Origin: Tritrichomonas foetus
Taxonomy: Eukaryota > Parabasalia > Tritrichomonadida > Tritrichomonadidae
Assembly (NCBI GenBank): GCA_001839685.1
Contig: MLAK01000594.1
Location: 56,320 to 120,319, forward strand
Direction: 5' to 3'
Length of the DNA: 64,000 nt
The translations under genes were made by a program, and so were the position numbers. Shown piece by piece: positions 18,140-30,800 of the stretch; the stretch's first letter is position 1, and each line of letters starts with the position of its first letter. Below the pieces are notes generated by a model. That model saw only the letters and a program-made list of their open reading frames with translations. It had not been told where the DNA came from and did not search any database.

Positions 18140-21100
18140 TTAAAATAATATTTTCTGTCTTTCTGTAATCATAATTAAATTACATCTCTCACATTCATCA
18201 CGCACATCATTACTCTGAGAAGTTAGAATATCCAAAATATCTGCATCAAACACATTCATCTGATTCCAAATTCCAATTTCATTTGGATCGGACAAAGCAA
18301 AAAGCGTCAAAATTTCATTTCTAATTTTCACTTGGGAATTCAATAAAACTCGAAATGATGCATCTTGGTTACACACCGTTAATGCATGAACAGATCCATT
18401 GTCAGTGAAATAAATAATTGCATCACCAACTTTTTCTAATGCTGTGATCTCTTGAAAAGCATGATAATTTCCTAGAATCTCATATTTTGGTTGATTTAAA
18501 CAAATTTTTGTTCGTTTTTCTGGCAATCTTAAAAACACAATTGATTGATGATTATGAACAAAAGCAACTGTGCGATCATCAATTGCAATAAAGTGATTAA
18601 GATTGACATATTGGTTAGATGCCAAAATTTCAAACTGATCCATATTTTTATTGAATGTTATAGTAAAAACAGTATCATTTTGAAGAACAATCCAGGGATA
18701 TCCATTAGATACTATTGATTTTATAGGTGAAACAACTTTTAATGAAATATGCCGAAAATCGATGCTGTTTGGACCAATATCTGCAATTTTTAATTCCTTA
18801 TCAAATCCAATTAGAATACTATCATAAAAGGACGAAAGTGCTCTTGGTTGTTCAGATAAATCAATGATATATTTAGGTATCAATTTTGGTTGATGATTTC
18901 CATTATCATCAACTAACTCAGATGATATTTGGTTATTTTTGAATTCTCTTTTTTCCAAGCATACAAGTTGAAAACCAACACCAAGGAAAATATAATTTTG
19001 GCAGCATGTGTAACATGAAACTTGATTGGGAAGCCTAACTTGTTCTTCTTTTGATCTGTAATCGTAAATATAAGTTGATAAGGTTTGATCATTTTCAATT
19101 TTTTCGACAAATGCAAAAACATCATTTTGGAATCTGAACAAATGGGGATTCAAAAAGTTGGTATCTTTTAGAACAAAGTGATAATGATAGGGAAGTTCTT
19201 CTGCATCAATAGTATACAACCTTTTCTTTTGTACAAAGCATATTTTCAATTCGAATGGCAAAGAGTCTTCTTCATCTGTATATGATGCACAAATGGAATC
19301 ATAGTTAGTTAAGTCTGTTTTTATTAATCTTGCATGCGCATAAACATACAAATTTGTAGCAGAAATTAAAAGAATATGTTCAACTTCTTTTAATTGTAAG
19401 AAAATAGGATCTTTACTTAAAGTGCAAATATAATCTGCACTATTCTCAGAGATTCGAATTATCGCTCCACAATGTAAAGATACAAACAATTCTTTCCCAT
19501 CATTTCGAAAGATCATAGAAACTGGTGGAGATGGAAACGGAAACTCTGCAAACATTCTTAAATTAAAATCAAAAAGACTGACCTTAAATTGAGTAGAAAC
19601 CGCAAAATATGAATGACAAATAGCAACATTGGTTAAACCTGGATAATACAATTCACTAGTATCATTAAAAGAAGCATGAAAGATTGAAATATGATCATTT
19701 TGAAAACCAACAATTAACCGAAGACCATTTGAAGCAGCACATTTTATATCTAAATCAGATTCAAATAAATTATCACCATCGATTTCATTTATTTCATTCT
19801 TGCAGACTTGAATATGTTTGCTATAGAAATAAAGTACAGAAAGTGTTGGTTCTCTTGAAACGTCTGCTTCACCGAGAATAAGTCTGGTTTCATGCTCGTT
19901 TGATTGCATGACTAAATCTGGAACAGGCGCAAAAAGTTGAGAAGAATCATCTGCCTTGATTGAAGAACGACCTATTTCTATATGTGCATCGTTTGATAAG
20001 GTGCAAACTCCACTTGACGTTGATATCAAAATTTCTGATGTTTGATTATCAAAAAACACATTATTTATTGGATATGGATTCATTTTTAGATCAAGAACAA
20101 CACGCAAAGATTTAAATTGAACTTGTTTTATAGATGATTTTACACTTCGCGATAATCGTTTCATTTTGTTGAATCCAATAAACAAACTTTGTTCAAAATT
20201 ACACATCAAAGCTATTTTTCCTGGTAAAACCCAAATTCTATCAAATTTTGGAGCTCCGATGATATTTGCTGTTAATTTTGGATCAGATGTCGCCATAAGA
20301 ATTTCATTTGAATCAAACTGACATAAAAACAAGCCATGAACAAATTTTGAATAAGATGAAACAGGTGAAGTGATTGGAATTGGATGTTTTGAGGTGATTT
20401 CAATCGAATTTTGCTTAAAAACAGCAGTTATTGTCCGAGTTGTGTCATGAGATGGAATAAAACCAACAAAATCTTGTGGCATTAGTTCAGTTTTGGAAAA
20501 CGTTAATGTTTCTGCATTCAAATGCTGAAAATTGAATTGTACAGTTCCATCAAGAAAGAAAGTTTCCGTCCAAAGTATGAACGTGTGCTGTTCAAGAGAA
20601 ACAGTCGCATCTAATAATATTGTATTTGGCTGTAAATTAATTTGTTCAAGCATCGGGTTGGTTGGATCTTCAACATTAATTATAAATAAATGATCTGTTT
20701 TATTTACGCATGAAATTAATAAATAATTTTTTGATCGAGAAAATAAAAATACGCAAAACTGTTCCAAAAAACCGTCTTGAATTGAATAATTTAATCCGTT
20801 CATATCAAGTGAAGCAACACGAGTGAGAGAATATTCATATTTCGATATCAGTAAATAATTATCCAAAGTGAAGCTAAAAATGAAATCGTTGCAAGCTTCG
20901 ACCCAAAGTAGTGGTTTTTCGATCATTATCTTTTGAAATGTTTGGAATTCGAGACCTGAATCGGATTCTCCAACGGCGACAAATTCTGCATATTTTTCGT
21001 ATACCAATAGAATGTCGAATGACTTTTTGGATTTTATCGTTAATAACACGCAATGATGAATAATTGGCTGATTTGAAATGGTAGAATGAATAAATTGCAT
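18140..21100 (-). CDS. Large beta-propeller protein, CPSF160/DDB1/SF3b3-like (tentative)
   Basis: The 986-residue protein is almost entirely beta-strand-like, with alternating hydrophobic strands and polar turns in blade-sized units. It has no membrane segment or signal. Length and texture, an N-terminal propeller region followed by a long middle and a short helical C-terminus (Val-Lys-Ile-Arg-Asn-Glu-Ile-Leu...), fit the triple-propeller family that includes CPSF160, DDB1 and SF3b3. I cannot place it in one branch. ATG 21100 is used; the longest frame begins one codon earlier at TTG. It is divergent from the DZIP1-like gene across 162 bp that hold a GACCGTTT octamer 18 bases from this ATG. 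Confidence 0.4.
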   Translation of the reverse strand: MQFIHSTISNQPIIHHCVLLTIKSKKSFDILLVYEKYAEFVAVGESDSGLEFQTFQKIMIEKPLLWVEACNDFIFSFTLDNYLLISKYEYSLTRVASLDMNGLNYSIQDGFLEQFCVFLFSRSKNYLLISCVNKTDHLFIINVEDPTNPMLEQINLQPNTILLDATVSLEQHTFILWTETFFLDGTVQFNFQHLNAETLTFSKTELMPQDFVGFIPSHDTTRTITAVFKQNSIEITSKHPIPITSPVSSYSKFVHGLFLCQFDSNEILMATSDPKLTANIIGAPKFDRIWVLPGKIALMCNFEQSLFIGFNKMKRLSRSVKSSIKQVQFKSLRVVLDLKMNPYPINNVFFDNQTSEILISTSSGVCTLSNDAHIEIGRSSIKADDSSQLFAPVPDLVMQSNEHETRLILGEADVSREPTLSVLYFYSKHIQVCKNEINEIDGDNLFESDLDIKCAASNGLRLIVGFQNDHISIFHASFNDTSELYYPGLTNVAICHSYFAVSTQFKVSLFDFNLRMFAEFPFPSPPVSMIFRNDGKELFVSLHCGAIIRISENSADYICTLSKDPIFLQLKEVEHILLISATNLYVYAHARLIKTDLTNYDSICASYTDEEDSLPFELKICFVQKKRLYTIDAEELPYHYHFVLKDTNFLNPHLFRFQNDVFAFVEKIENDQTLSTYIYDYRSKEEQVRLPNQVSCYTCCQNYIFLGVGFQLVCLEKREFKNNQISSELVDDNGNHQPKLIPKYIIDLSEQPRALSSFYDSILIGFDKELKIADIGPNSIDFRHISLKVVSPIKSIVSNGYPWIVLQNDTVFTITFNKNMDQFEILASNQYVNLNHFIAIDDRTVAFVHNHQSIVFLRLPEKRTKICLNQPKYEILGNYHAFQEITALEKVGDAIIYFTDNGSVHALTVCNQDASFRVLLNSQVKIRNEILTLFALSDPNEIGIWNQMNVFDADILDILTSQSNDVRDECERCNLIMITERQKILF

Positions 21101-21262
21101 CAATGGTTGAAGAATGGAGACCGTTTATTTTGTAATCGTTTCACTCACTTTTTGATAACTATTGAAACTTTTTCATTGAAAAAACGAGATTTTCTCCGGT
21201 CATTTATTTTCATAAAAAGTTTCAAATATTGATTATTTTGTGAGGATGTACGTTTAAAGAAA
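21101..21262. promoter_or_regulatory. Compact divergent promoter (propeller gene / DZIP1-like gene)
   Basis: 162 bp between two ATGs on opposite strands. GACCGTTT at 21119-21126 fits the trichomonad M3 core motif. A second ACGTTTAA lies at about 21250, just before the plus-strand ATG. Confidence 0.5.
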
Positions 21263-22237
21263 ATGTTTGCTCCACATCCAGGTGCTTCCTCACAGCCAAG
21301 TGCTTCCTCACAACCATATTGCTCAGCTCCAAATCCATTTAACTGCAATTATTTCTCTCCAGATCTTCAACCACAGCCAGAATTTGAATACGAACAAGAG
21401 CAAGGATATATGCCACCCGATCCAGCACTTTATAATTTCTATTCTCCAGAACAGCAATTTATGCAGCCGCAGCAGCCAAGATATACTTTTCTGAGAAGAA
21501 TCAACAAAATGAACTGGGACTTATTAGCAAATGTGGATGTCGGCACAATTGCACGTAATGGTGATACTGCCTCTGTTGAGTATTTAATGCAACCATTAGC
21601 ATTTGCTAATATCACACAAGAGGACATGCAACAATTTGGATCAAGATCAGCATTGCATGCTTTTTTGATTCTGCAGATGGCAGTTGAATTATTAATGGGC
21701 AAACTTAATGCGGCTGTTCCACCACCTCAACAACAGCAAGCACAAGCACAACAAGTCAATCCTCAGCAAATTGCTCAATATGAGGCTCGAATTAATTTAC
21801 TTAATAAAGATATCAAAGCAAGAGATATGATTATTTCAAACTTATCAGATAAGTTGAAATTTGCTGAACAAGCACGTGATGAAGCATATTCACAGCTTCA
21901 AACAAATATTAAACATCCAATGAAAATTGCAGCTGCTAAAATGTCAAATGTAAATAGTGATTATATGATTCCTACAAAAGAAAAAGTCAAAATGTCTACT
22001 ATTCCTGGAAATAACGAAACTGGAGCACTTCATCTCGATACTGAATACTTTGAATATCTCCAAAACAAGCCAATTGATCATCAAAGAAAGAAACCTCATC
22101 ATCATCACCATCAACACTCATCAAGTTCTTCATCTTCTTCGCGCCATGGTGAAAATGCAAATAATAATCGACCACATAAAAATCGAAAAGAAGTAGGTGA
22201 TGTTAAAAGGAAAAAGAAAATAGATTGGAATTCATAA
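21263..22237 (+). CDS. DZIP1/Iguana-like protein (ciliary base family)
   Basis: After a Pro/Gln-rich N-terminus, residues of about 72-150 match the Dzip-like N-terminal domain: a basic lead-in, Asn-Trp-x-Leu-Leu-Ala-x-Val-Asp-Val, then Thr-Gln-Glu-Asp-Met, then a helical Leu-Gln-Met-Ala-Val-Glu-Leu-Leu-Met block. A coiled coil follows (about 165-210), then a low-complexity tail with runs of His and Ser and a basic end. DZIP1/DZIP1L act at the basal body and ciliary transition zone, which fits a flagellate. The zinc finger of animal DZIP1 is not seen. ATG 21263. The stop is followed by an AAAACC context. Confidence 0.65.
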   Translation: MFAPHPGASSQPSASSQPYCSAPNPFNCNYFSPDLQPQPEFEYEQEQGYMPPDPALYNFYSPEQQFMQPQQPRYTFLRRINKMNWDLLANVDVGTIARNGDTASVEYLMQPLAFANITQEDMQQFGSRSALHAFLILQMAVELLMGKLNAAVPPPQQQQAQAQQVNPQQIAQYEARINLLNKDIKARDMIISNLSDKLKFAEQARDEAYSQLQTNIKHPMKIAAAKMSNVNSDYMIPTKEKVKMSTIPGNNETGALHLDTEYFEYLQNKPIDHQRKKPHHHHHQHSSSSSSSSRHGENANNNRPHKNRKEVGDVKRKKKIDWNS

Positions 22238-22455
22238 AACCAGCACATGTTACTTAAATAATCATTGTTTTTAATAAAAATAAGATAGTTATCTGAACAT
22301 TTTCTCCTCTTTGCCTTTCATTTCTTCTAAGATTATGATAAAAATATCTTATGTCTTTCGAAATAAATAACTACCATGAATATATATAGTAATGATAAAA
22401 AAATGAAAAAAAAATATCAATTTCCTTCTTATTTTATTAGATTATATTCGAATAT

Positions 22456-24102
22456 TTATTCAGGTGTTTCTTCTGCTCCAGCATCATCTTCCTCACCTTC
22501 TTCATCAGATTGTTGCACAATAGTCTGATATGATTTGACTTCTTGCGAGTTCTGTGTTGCACCCTTTGGCATTACATATGTTTGGAACTTCATTCTCTTT
22601 TTTGCAGCTGATGACTTTGGCTTTTTCTTCGCCGCTGATTTCCTCTTCTTTTTAGCATCTCCTTCTTCGCCAGGAGCCTCTCCAGTTTCAGCTCCTTCTG
22701 GTAAAGGTGGTAATTTTGGTTTAGATCCATGCTTCTTTATTTTCTTCGATCTTGGCGATTTTGATCTTGATGCTGAATCTCCTTCTTGAATATTCGATTG
22801 TGAAGCATCACCTTCACCTCCTTCAGTTGGAGCACCAGGTGAAAGTGAAGAAGCTGTCTGGTCATCAGAAATATTCACAGTCTTAGTATTTGGATCAACA
22901 TCAGCATTAGGTTGAACAGATGATCCATTGCCACCTTCAACACTACCTTCTGCAGCAACTGGTGCAACTTCAGTAGAAGTTTTATCTGATGGCTTTTCTT
23001 TACTTGATGATTTTTCTTTACTTGATGATTTTTCTTTACTTGATGATTTTTTATGATGTCGGCGATGTCGATGACCTTCATCAGATGTTCTCCTCTTCCT
23101 TCTCCTGCGTGATGTAACTGCGACACCAAGCATTTTCAAGACAGTATCAAGTTCGAATCTTGGATTAGAAATTGTCATTTCATCTTCCTCAGTATATTTC
23201 AGTTCTTTAATGTCATGGCCGAAATAAACATCAACTTGCCTCAATGATACATAACCTTTAGGATGAGAAAGATCATAAATATTACTTGATCCTTTGAACC
23301 ATTTATGTTGGAGTGCTTGTTTCACTGTTAATCTCTTTTGAATGTCAACTGTCATTAGCCCTTTAATCAAACTTTTTCCGTCTGAGCTGATTCCACTGGG
23401 TACTGAAAAATCACCTTTTATAATTTGCTGAAACATTTGTGATTGGGCCTTTTTGGTCCATGGAAGGTTTCCGGTCAACATCATGAATAGAATCACTCCA
23501 CAAGCCCATACATCATTTGTCATGCCATTATATGGTTTTCCACTCAGGCATTCTGGTGAGGTGTACTTCGGAGATCCGCATGGAGTTTTCACCAAATTAT
23601 TATGATCAACAAATCGAGATAATCCGAAATCAGTGATTTTAACGTGTCCTTCTTCATCAATCAAAATATTTTCTGGTTTCATGTCACGGTGGGCAACACC
23701 CATATGATGAATGTATGACATTGTTTCTAAAATTTGGTGGAAAATGGGCTTTGCTTCTTGTTCCTTGAGTTTCTTCTTTTCACCAATGTATTGGAAAAGG
23801 TCGCCATTCCTGCAAATTTCCATAATTATATAATAATTCTGTTTATCGCATAATAAATCCATCATTTGAACGATACCTGGGTGGTGAAGTTGCTGGTTAA
23901 CTCGAATTTCAATTTCAAGTCTATCCATCAGTTTTTGTGTGTTCATTTTCGTTTTTGGAATAACCTTGCATGCCAAAACTTCAGGGGAACCTTCTTTGAC
24001 ACATTCCCTGACAATGGAAAATGCGCCTTCGCCTAAATATTTCTCGAGTTTATAAGGGCCGACTTCGTTTGGTGAATCAATTGGAATGTTACCTGTTGAC
24101 AT
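22456..24102 (-). CDS. CAMK/AMPK-like Ser/Thr kinase with long charged tail
   Basis: The kinase domain occupies about residues 16-270, with Gly-Glu-Gly-Ala-Phe-Ser-x-Val, Lys46 (Ala-Cys-Lys-Val), His-Arg-Asp-Met-Lys-Pro-Glu-Asn (138-145), Asp-Phe-Gly (158-160) and Ser-Pro-Glu in place of Ala-Pro-Glu. The Pro-Glu-Asn-Ile-Leu and Cys-Gly-Ser-Pro-x-Tyr blocks put it with CAMK-like kinases. The 230-residue tail is basic and low complexity, with a triple Ser-Ser-Lys-Glu-Lys repeat, a Lys/Ala-rich patch and an acidic end. No UBA or KA1 domain is seen. Trichomonads carry large families of such kinases. The function of this one is unknown. ATG 24102. Confidence 0.85.
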   Translation of the reverse strand: MSTGNIPIDSPNEVGPYKLEKYLGEGAFSIVRECVKEGSPEVLACKVIPKTKMNTQKLMDRLEIEIRVNQQLHHPGIVQMMDLLCDKQNYYIIMEICRNGDLFQYIGEKKKLKEQEAKPIFHQILETMSYIHHMGVAHRDMKPENILIDEEGHVKITDFGLSRFVDHNNLVKTPCGSPKYTSPECLSGKPYNGMTNDVWACGVILFMMLTGNLPWTKKAQSQMFQQIIKGDFSVPSGISSDGKSLIKGLMTVDIQKRLTVKQALQHKWFKGSSNIYDLSHPKGYVSLRQVDVYFGHDIKELKYTEEDEMTISNPRFELDTVLKMLGVAVTSRRRRKRRTSDEGHRHRRHHKKSSSKEKSSSKEKSSSKEKPSDKTSTEVAPVAAEGSVEGGNGSSVQPNADVDPNTKTVNISDDQTASSLSPGAPTEGGEGDASQSNIQEGDSASRSKSPRSKKIKKHGSKPKLPPLPEGAETGEAPGEEGDAKKKRKSAAKKKPKSSAAKKRMKFQTYVMPKGATQNSQEVKSYQTIVQQSDEEGEEDDAGAEETPE

Positions 24103-24855
24103 ATGAAATAAAATCGACGATACTTTTCAATAAAATAAAAAAGTGAGTTAATTTTCTGAATTCTTATAAAAAAGAACAAAAGACAATAGAAAAAGTGAGT
24201 GAGTTAACATGATCTTATGAAAAAGTTAAATTCAAAGTTTTTTTATTTCACACTTTTTATAAGAAAAATATTCTCCATCTTGTCAAAATATTGCAAAGAT
24301 TCAATATTTCTGTCACTTTTGGGTCGAATGAAATGGGTATGACAAAACAACTTTATACCGAAAATACTAGCTGATAACATATTAATTAACACAATTAAAT
24401 CAATATTGAAAGGAAAAAAGAAAATCTGTTGCACATCAAAATTCACCTAAAGGTTGGATGATAAGAAAACGTCTTTTTTTATGTTTCTATTGCATATTTC
24501 TTTTATTTTTAATGACTTGAAATCACTTATTGGCAAAAATGGATTTAATCTAGAAATATATATTTCTTAAAACTTTAGAGTATTAAGTATATACTATAAA
24601 AACTGGTGTAAAACTTGTAGTTTAATTTTTCATTCAATGATGATGGTCATTTGCCAGCAATCATTTGTCATGAATAATTCATGAACATATTAACCATCCA
24701 GAAAGGTCAAATATATTATGTCAGATTCACACTAATTTGAGATGAAGTAAATGACAAATAATTTAAAAGCAAATGCAATAATTTTCATGTATCATTTTAT
24801 TAATAACAAAAAATATATTGAGTTTTCTATTCATTCAAGATTTTTTTTTTTTTCT
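24103..24855. other. Intergenic, about 750 bp
   Basis: An open stretch at 24243-24446 (minus, 67 codons) has AT-driven composition and I do not accept it. AAAGGTCAA lies at about 24712. No RNA is seen. Confidence 0.55.
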
Positions 24856-27800
24856 TCATATAATTTCACCGTTAGTTACTCTATAATGTGTTGGAATCCT
24901 TAGACCGTAAGCTTGCAAGGTCTTAATTGATTTATCGACTTTGTTTACAACGACATTTTCCTTCCGTTTAATATCACCAATTTGTTTTTTAACTTCTTTG
25001 ATTTTTTCATCGAAATATCTTAATTCCGCCATATTTGTTGTTGGATTTCGTTTTCTTCTATCTTTTTTAATCATTCTACTGAACATTTCTTTCAATTCAG
25101 CAAGTTGTTTTTCACCTTCATCGACGACTGATTGATGTACTTCGATAGATTTCTCACCAAGCATATCAAAAAGTCGAGCTGCTTGTAAATCAACAGCTAA
25201 ACTTTCTAAATCAAGCATTTTCAGTTTTTCTCTATTTCTTTTATCAACATTTCGAAGCCCATCCAATTTCAAACATAGATTTCTCGTATTTGGCCTTTCT
25301 TTTCTTTGTTGCTCCGCAAGTTTCTTTTTAATCATTTCGATTAAAACCCTTTGATCTTCAATTCTATTCTTAAGATCATTGATTTGAATCGAGCCTTCTG
25401 ATATTTGACTCTCAATCTGTGATAATGAATATTGTTTTTCATTTCTATTCTCTTCGAATTTAACTCTTAATCTTGTTTCTTTAGATGCATGTTCGGCATT
25501 TTCATCAGGATTGATAAGATTCAATCTTGCTTCTAAACCTTCAATTGTTTTTTGAAGCTTAGAATTATTTTTCCTCAATTGACGATAAACTTTTTCTAAT
25601 TCAGGAAAATGAGAATCAGCAACAAGTTTTTGTTGCTCAATAATAATGTATTTAGCCAAAAATTGAGTGTTTTCATCGATTTCTCTTAAAACATCAACAA
25701 CAGTTTCATTTGTTGTTTCACTTTGTGTATGAACATGCTTAAACATATCAGATAAATCAGGTGGACCTATTCCAGGAATAAAAATTTTCACAACATCACG
25801 ATGAATATATGGCATTTGATGATATTCGTAAGTTGTTTTTTCGAGGAATATTTTCTCATCTTCAAGATCACGGATTTCATCTTCAATTCTTGCTAATGCA
25901 AGTTTTGCATCTGCAACATCAACATTCAGTTTGGTTCTATCAAGTTGATTGTTGATAACATTAGAAAGGATTGCACGTGTCCATTTAAGTTTTGATGTAT
26001 GTGATGGTTTTTCATCACCTACCCCTAAATAGTCTTCCTCTTCGTCACCAACAGGATTATCATAAGAGACGATATTTAGTGCTTTTTTATCAAAAATCAT
26101 TTTCTTGTTAGCTTTAGCAAAATTTGGTGATGATTTGTTCATATTAAATACTGGAAACATAACTGGCTGCTTCTGCATATTATATAAAGTTAACTTTGTT
26201 GGAATACCATCATCACCAATTTGAACTACATGAGAAATGATTTTTCCTTGTGCATCAAAAATTTGATTGATGGGAATACCGGTTTTATCATCATATTTCA
26301 GTGTACCAGTTACAGTTCTTCCTTGAGAGTCAAATAACTTCACATTATTAAATGGAATGTTTCGAATATCAACGAAAACTGGATTTGGATATTCATTTCC
26401 TTCTGCATCATAAAAAATATCAATAGCATCATCAGAATCACCATTTTCAATTATAAAGCTGGTAATTCTTCTTTGATCCGAATCAAAAATTCTGCGAATA
26501 GGGCTTCCATTTATATCAAAAATGACTTCAGATATTTCATTTCCACTTGAATCGAATAAATCAAAATCCAAAGGTTTCCCATGCGCATTTAATGTTGCTG
26601 TAAGTGGTTTATTATTTTTATTAGTAGTTTTATAGTGCGATTTTTCATGATTAGTTAAGTTGTTTAGATTTCTATTTAATTTAAGTTTGCTATGTGGTGA
26701 ATAATGATTCTCTGAATCGACAAGTGAAGCAGATTCTTCATAAGGATTTTTTCTTGGAAAGAAATAACTAAGATCATTCACATTATTACCTTTTGAATCA
26801 CAAATTTTCGTGTTTGTCGGACGGCCAAAACGATCAACCTCAATCACATGATCAACAATATCTCCATCACAATCAAAAAGTTCTTGATCTGATTCAATGG
26901 CTGAACGAATTTCATTTCCTTTTGAATCGAATACAGAAATATTTGTTGGACATCTATGACTATCAATAATTACTGGATTTTTGATTTCATTTCCATTAAC
27001 ATCATAAATTTTATTGTATTGAGTTTTTATTTCTTTTTTCAATCGATTTATTACTTTCATACTTTCATCAGTCTGGGCGCTGTAACTTTCATCATCAAAG
27101 TTAATGTTTTTAATAGCTTTATGATTTACTTTGATATTTTGATGATGATGGTTATTTCCATTGTTTTGAATTGGTTTATCTGTAGAATCAAAATCAATAT
27201 TCATTGAATTATTTACTGGTGATGATTTTGATTTCTTTTTTGCATTTTGTTTTATTTGGGGGTTTTCATCAGTATCATCAAAATCAATATCACTCACTGT
27301 TCTAACTTTTTTAAGCTTCTTCTTTTTCATTACTTCCTTCTCTTCAGGACTATCAAAATCTATGTCATTTGTTTTCTTATGCTTTTGTTTTTCAATTTTT
27401 GTTGGTGCTTTATTTTTGTTTGGTTTATTGGATTTGTTCTTTTTGATTATTGAATTATCGCCTATTTTTGTTATTTTCTTTCCATTTTTGTTATAAACAA
27501 CTGGATTTAAAATTTCTCCATTGTTTCCAATAACTACGATGCACTTTAAATTATCTCCATTTTCATCGATAACTCTGATAGATGGTCTGCTATTGGAATT
27601 TATATGTGATGTAGTAGTTAGCTCTTCATGGTTTTTATTGAATAGTTTTTTATTGAATGGTTTTCCTTCCTGATCAACAAAAACTTTATTAACAATTTCG
27701 TTCCCTTCATCATCAAAGATAGAAATATTACATTCATCAGGGATTTTTTTATGAGTAATTTCATTGTCACTTTTATCATCACTCTCATTCTCACTTTTAT

Positions 27801-30800
27801 TGTGAGCTTTGAAAATTTCTTCTTCTTCTTCAAGTTCAATATCAGGACCATTTGAAATTTCACCAACTTCTTCTTCTTCTTCAAATTCAATCTCCATTTG
27901 TGAATGTGTATTGGATTTGGTATGCGGTTTTCTTACATTTTCACTTTTTATAACAGTCAAAATATCATTTATTTTTTCGCCGTTTGAATTATATAGGGAG
28001 GGATTACAGATATTATTTGTTAGATCAACCATAACAATGCAATCAATTAAACAATTATTTGCATCATATATTTTTTCAATAGATTTTCCTTTAGAATCAA
28101 CGTCAATATTTTCAATTTCCACTTCTTTATGTTGTGAATTATAAAGTGTTTGCTCTTGAAGCAATTGATGACTATTTTTATCAACAAAAATAATGTTGTG
28201 CAATTCTTGGCCATTTTTACCATAAAACCTTCCTTTCTTAGAATTATGACCACTCTTAACTTTATTTTTCATTGAGTGATTTTTGTTGGCATAATCATTA
28301 TCTTTTGAGTTTTCAATTTTACTATCTTCATCCTCTTTTTCAATTTCGCTATGTAATGTTCGATTTTTTCGAACTCTTCTTTTTCGTCTTTTTGGAAATA
28401 TATCATTAATATCACTAATTGGCTCTCCATTTTCATTGTAAATATCATCAATTAATTTCCCATTTTCATCAACTCTAACTACTCGATCAATAGCTTTATT
28501 TTTATCATCATATAGCTTCTGGTTCAATAGTCCACTTTTCGAAGTCGGAAAAGGACCAATTATTTCATTGTTTTCACTGTCATAATAATGTGCAGTTTTT
28601 GAGATCAGATTTCCATTTTGATCAACAGGAATTACATTCAAGCTCCTTCCTTCTTTATCAAAAATTTTCTTTACTTTGGAAGGACCTTGTTTGGACAGAT
28701 AAGAAAAAATATCTTCAATTTTATTTCCATATTTATCATAAACATTTCTGTCAAGTGTTTTTCCATTTTCATCAATCTTAATTGCAGATTTATATTGATT
28801 TCCATTATCATCAAAAACTTTGGAATTAATCTGACTATTATTAAATTTAATTGGTGATTGTATTTCATTCCCTTTACTATTAAATACTCTGTTCACAGAG
28901 GAAGGTGATCCATTTTCTTTAATAAATAACACATTTTCTATAATTTGACCATCACTATCATAGATATGGTTATTGGCATAAGATTTATGATCTTGATTAC
29001 TGGCTTCAATTTTAGAAATTATTGGTCCAATTTGTGCCGATTTTGATCGCTTTTGTAAAGTGAAAAATTCATCAGAATCGCCTGATTCGTTATAAGTTTC
29101 TGTTGAAGAAAAATCAGTAGTATTTTTCTTCGGTGATTTCTTGCTTTCTTTCTTCTTTTGAGTCGTTGAATTAATGGGATCTTTCTCAATTTCTTCGTCA
29201 TCACTACCATTATTAGTTAATTTTTTAATTATAGAAGGAACTATTGATAACTGATTGTTTTTATCTTCTGCATTTATGGATTTAATAGGTGTGGGGGTTT
29301 TGGATTTTCTTTGCTTTTTCAAATTCAAATTTGGAGATGATGCTGACCTTGGATTTCTGGAATTTTCATTTATAGATCTGTTGGCTTTAAAAATATTATT
29401 TCTATTTTTATTGTTATTTTTTAAATCTTCATCATTTGTTGAAGATGTCACATATTCATAGCACTCTTCTTCTTCTTCAATACCAATATTATCTTCATTC
29501 TCGTCATCATTATCGTTTTCACTTTCATTTGCATGTGATATATTTTTCTTTTTAATTCTTTTTTGTTTATTTAAAGACTTTTCATCATCTGAAGATCTGT
29601 GATCATCTTTGATGTACTTCTTGGGTTTTAAATAATCATTATTATAAGTATTACTATTTTTCTTACCTTTTCTTTTTGATTGAATTTTGACAATATTGTT
29701 GTCTTCATTGATTTCTTCTTCTTCAAATTCTATTTCATTTGGTGTTTTAATGATGCCTTTTCCTTTTCCAGACTTGGTTATGTTTGTTGTATTTTTGTGC
29801 TGATGTGGATTTGAACGGATTTCAGAGTTGTTATCAGGGTTATTTTGCGGATTTTCATTTTTTCCTTTTCTAACCTTTCTTTTTTTCCTTCTTGCACTTG
29901 GATTCTGGGTTTCTGTGTTAGTCATATCGTTTGGTGGATCTTCTTCTTCCTCAAATATTTCTTTACTTGCGGATTTATGTTTTTTTTCTTTGACAGATTT
30001 ACTTTTGTTTTGATCAAGAGGGAAATAAATATATTTTTCACTACGTCCTTCTTCTTTGTCATTATCATGAATATGAACATTAACATTATCACCATTACTA
30101 GTGTGAATACCTTCCTCATCTCGAGTTTTACGTGTTTTCTTGGAATTTCTCGTACCTATATTGCTAGAATGAGTTAGTGATTTATTACTCGTTTTGCTTT
30201 TGGTTAAAGATGCATTCGGTGTGGAAACTTCTGCGAGTTCTAAAAGACGTGGAATTGTTGGATTTAGATGCGAATCGCTATCACCAGAATATTCATCATC
30301 TAAATAATTTTGATCTTGAGTTGTATTAAGTTTTCTGCTGATATTTGATGAATGAGATATATTATTATTAGTTCTATTTGCAGAATTATTTCGTCTTAAG
30401 GATTTTTGCTTTTCATTGAAACTTTTCTCTAAGTTGTTTGTGGATTCATTGATTTCTTTTGACTTATTCGATGAAACAACACTTCTTGGCCTCTTTCTTT
30501 TTCTCCTACGCATACTACTTTCCAAATTTTCTGTCTTAGAAAAGGCATTTTTCTCTAATTCTTTACTACTTCCGAGGTTATTTATAGTTGGTGATGTTCG
30601 CTTTCCCTGAATTCGTCTATTTGAATTATTATGCTTTGATTGATTCATAGTTGTCCTCGAGTTTTGGTTCTCTTGTGAGGAATCACTATATGTCTGCTCG
30701 ATATTTACATTAGATTTATTTCTTGATTTCTGAGTAAGTGCTGATTTGCTTTGATTTAGGGTTTGTGAATAATTATTTCTATTATTTACAAAAGAATTTG

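Noticed and set aside
24243..24446. 67-codon minus-strand ORF
   Set aside because: Phe/Ile-rich AT-driven composition, no promoter-like context, no domain.
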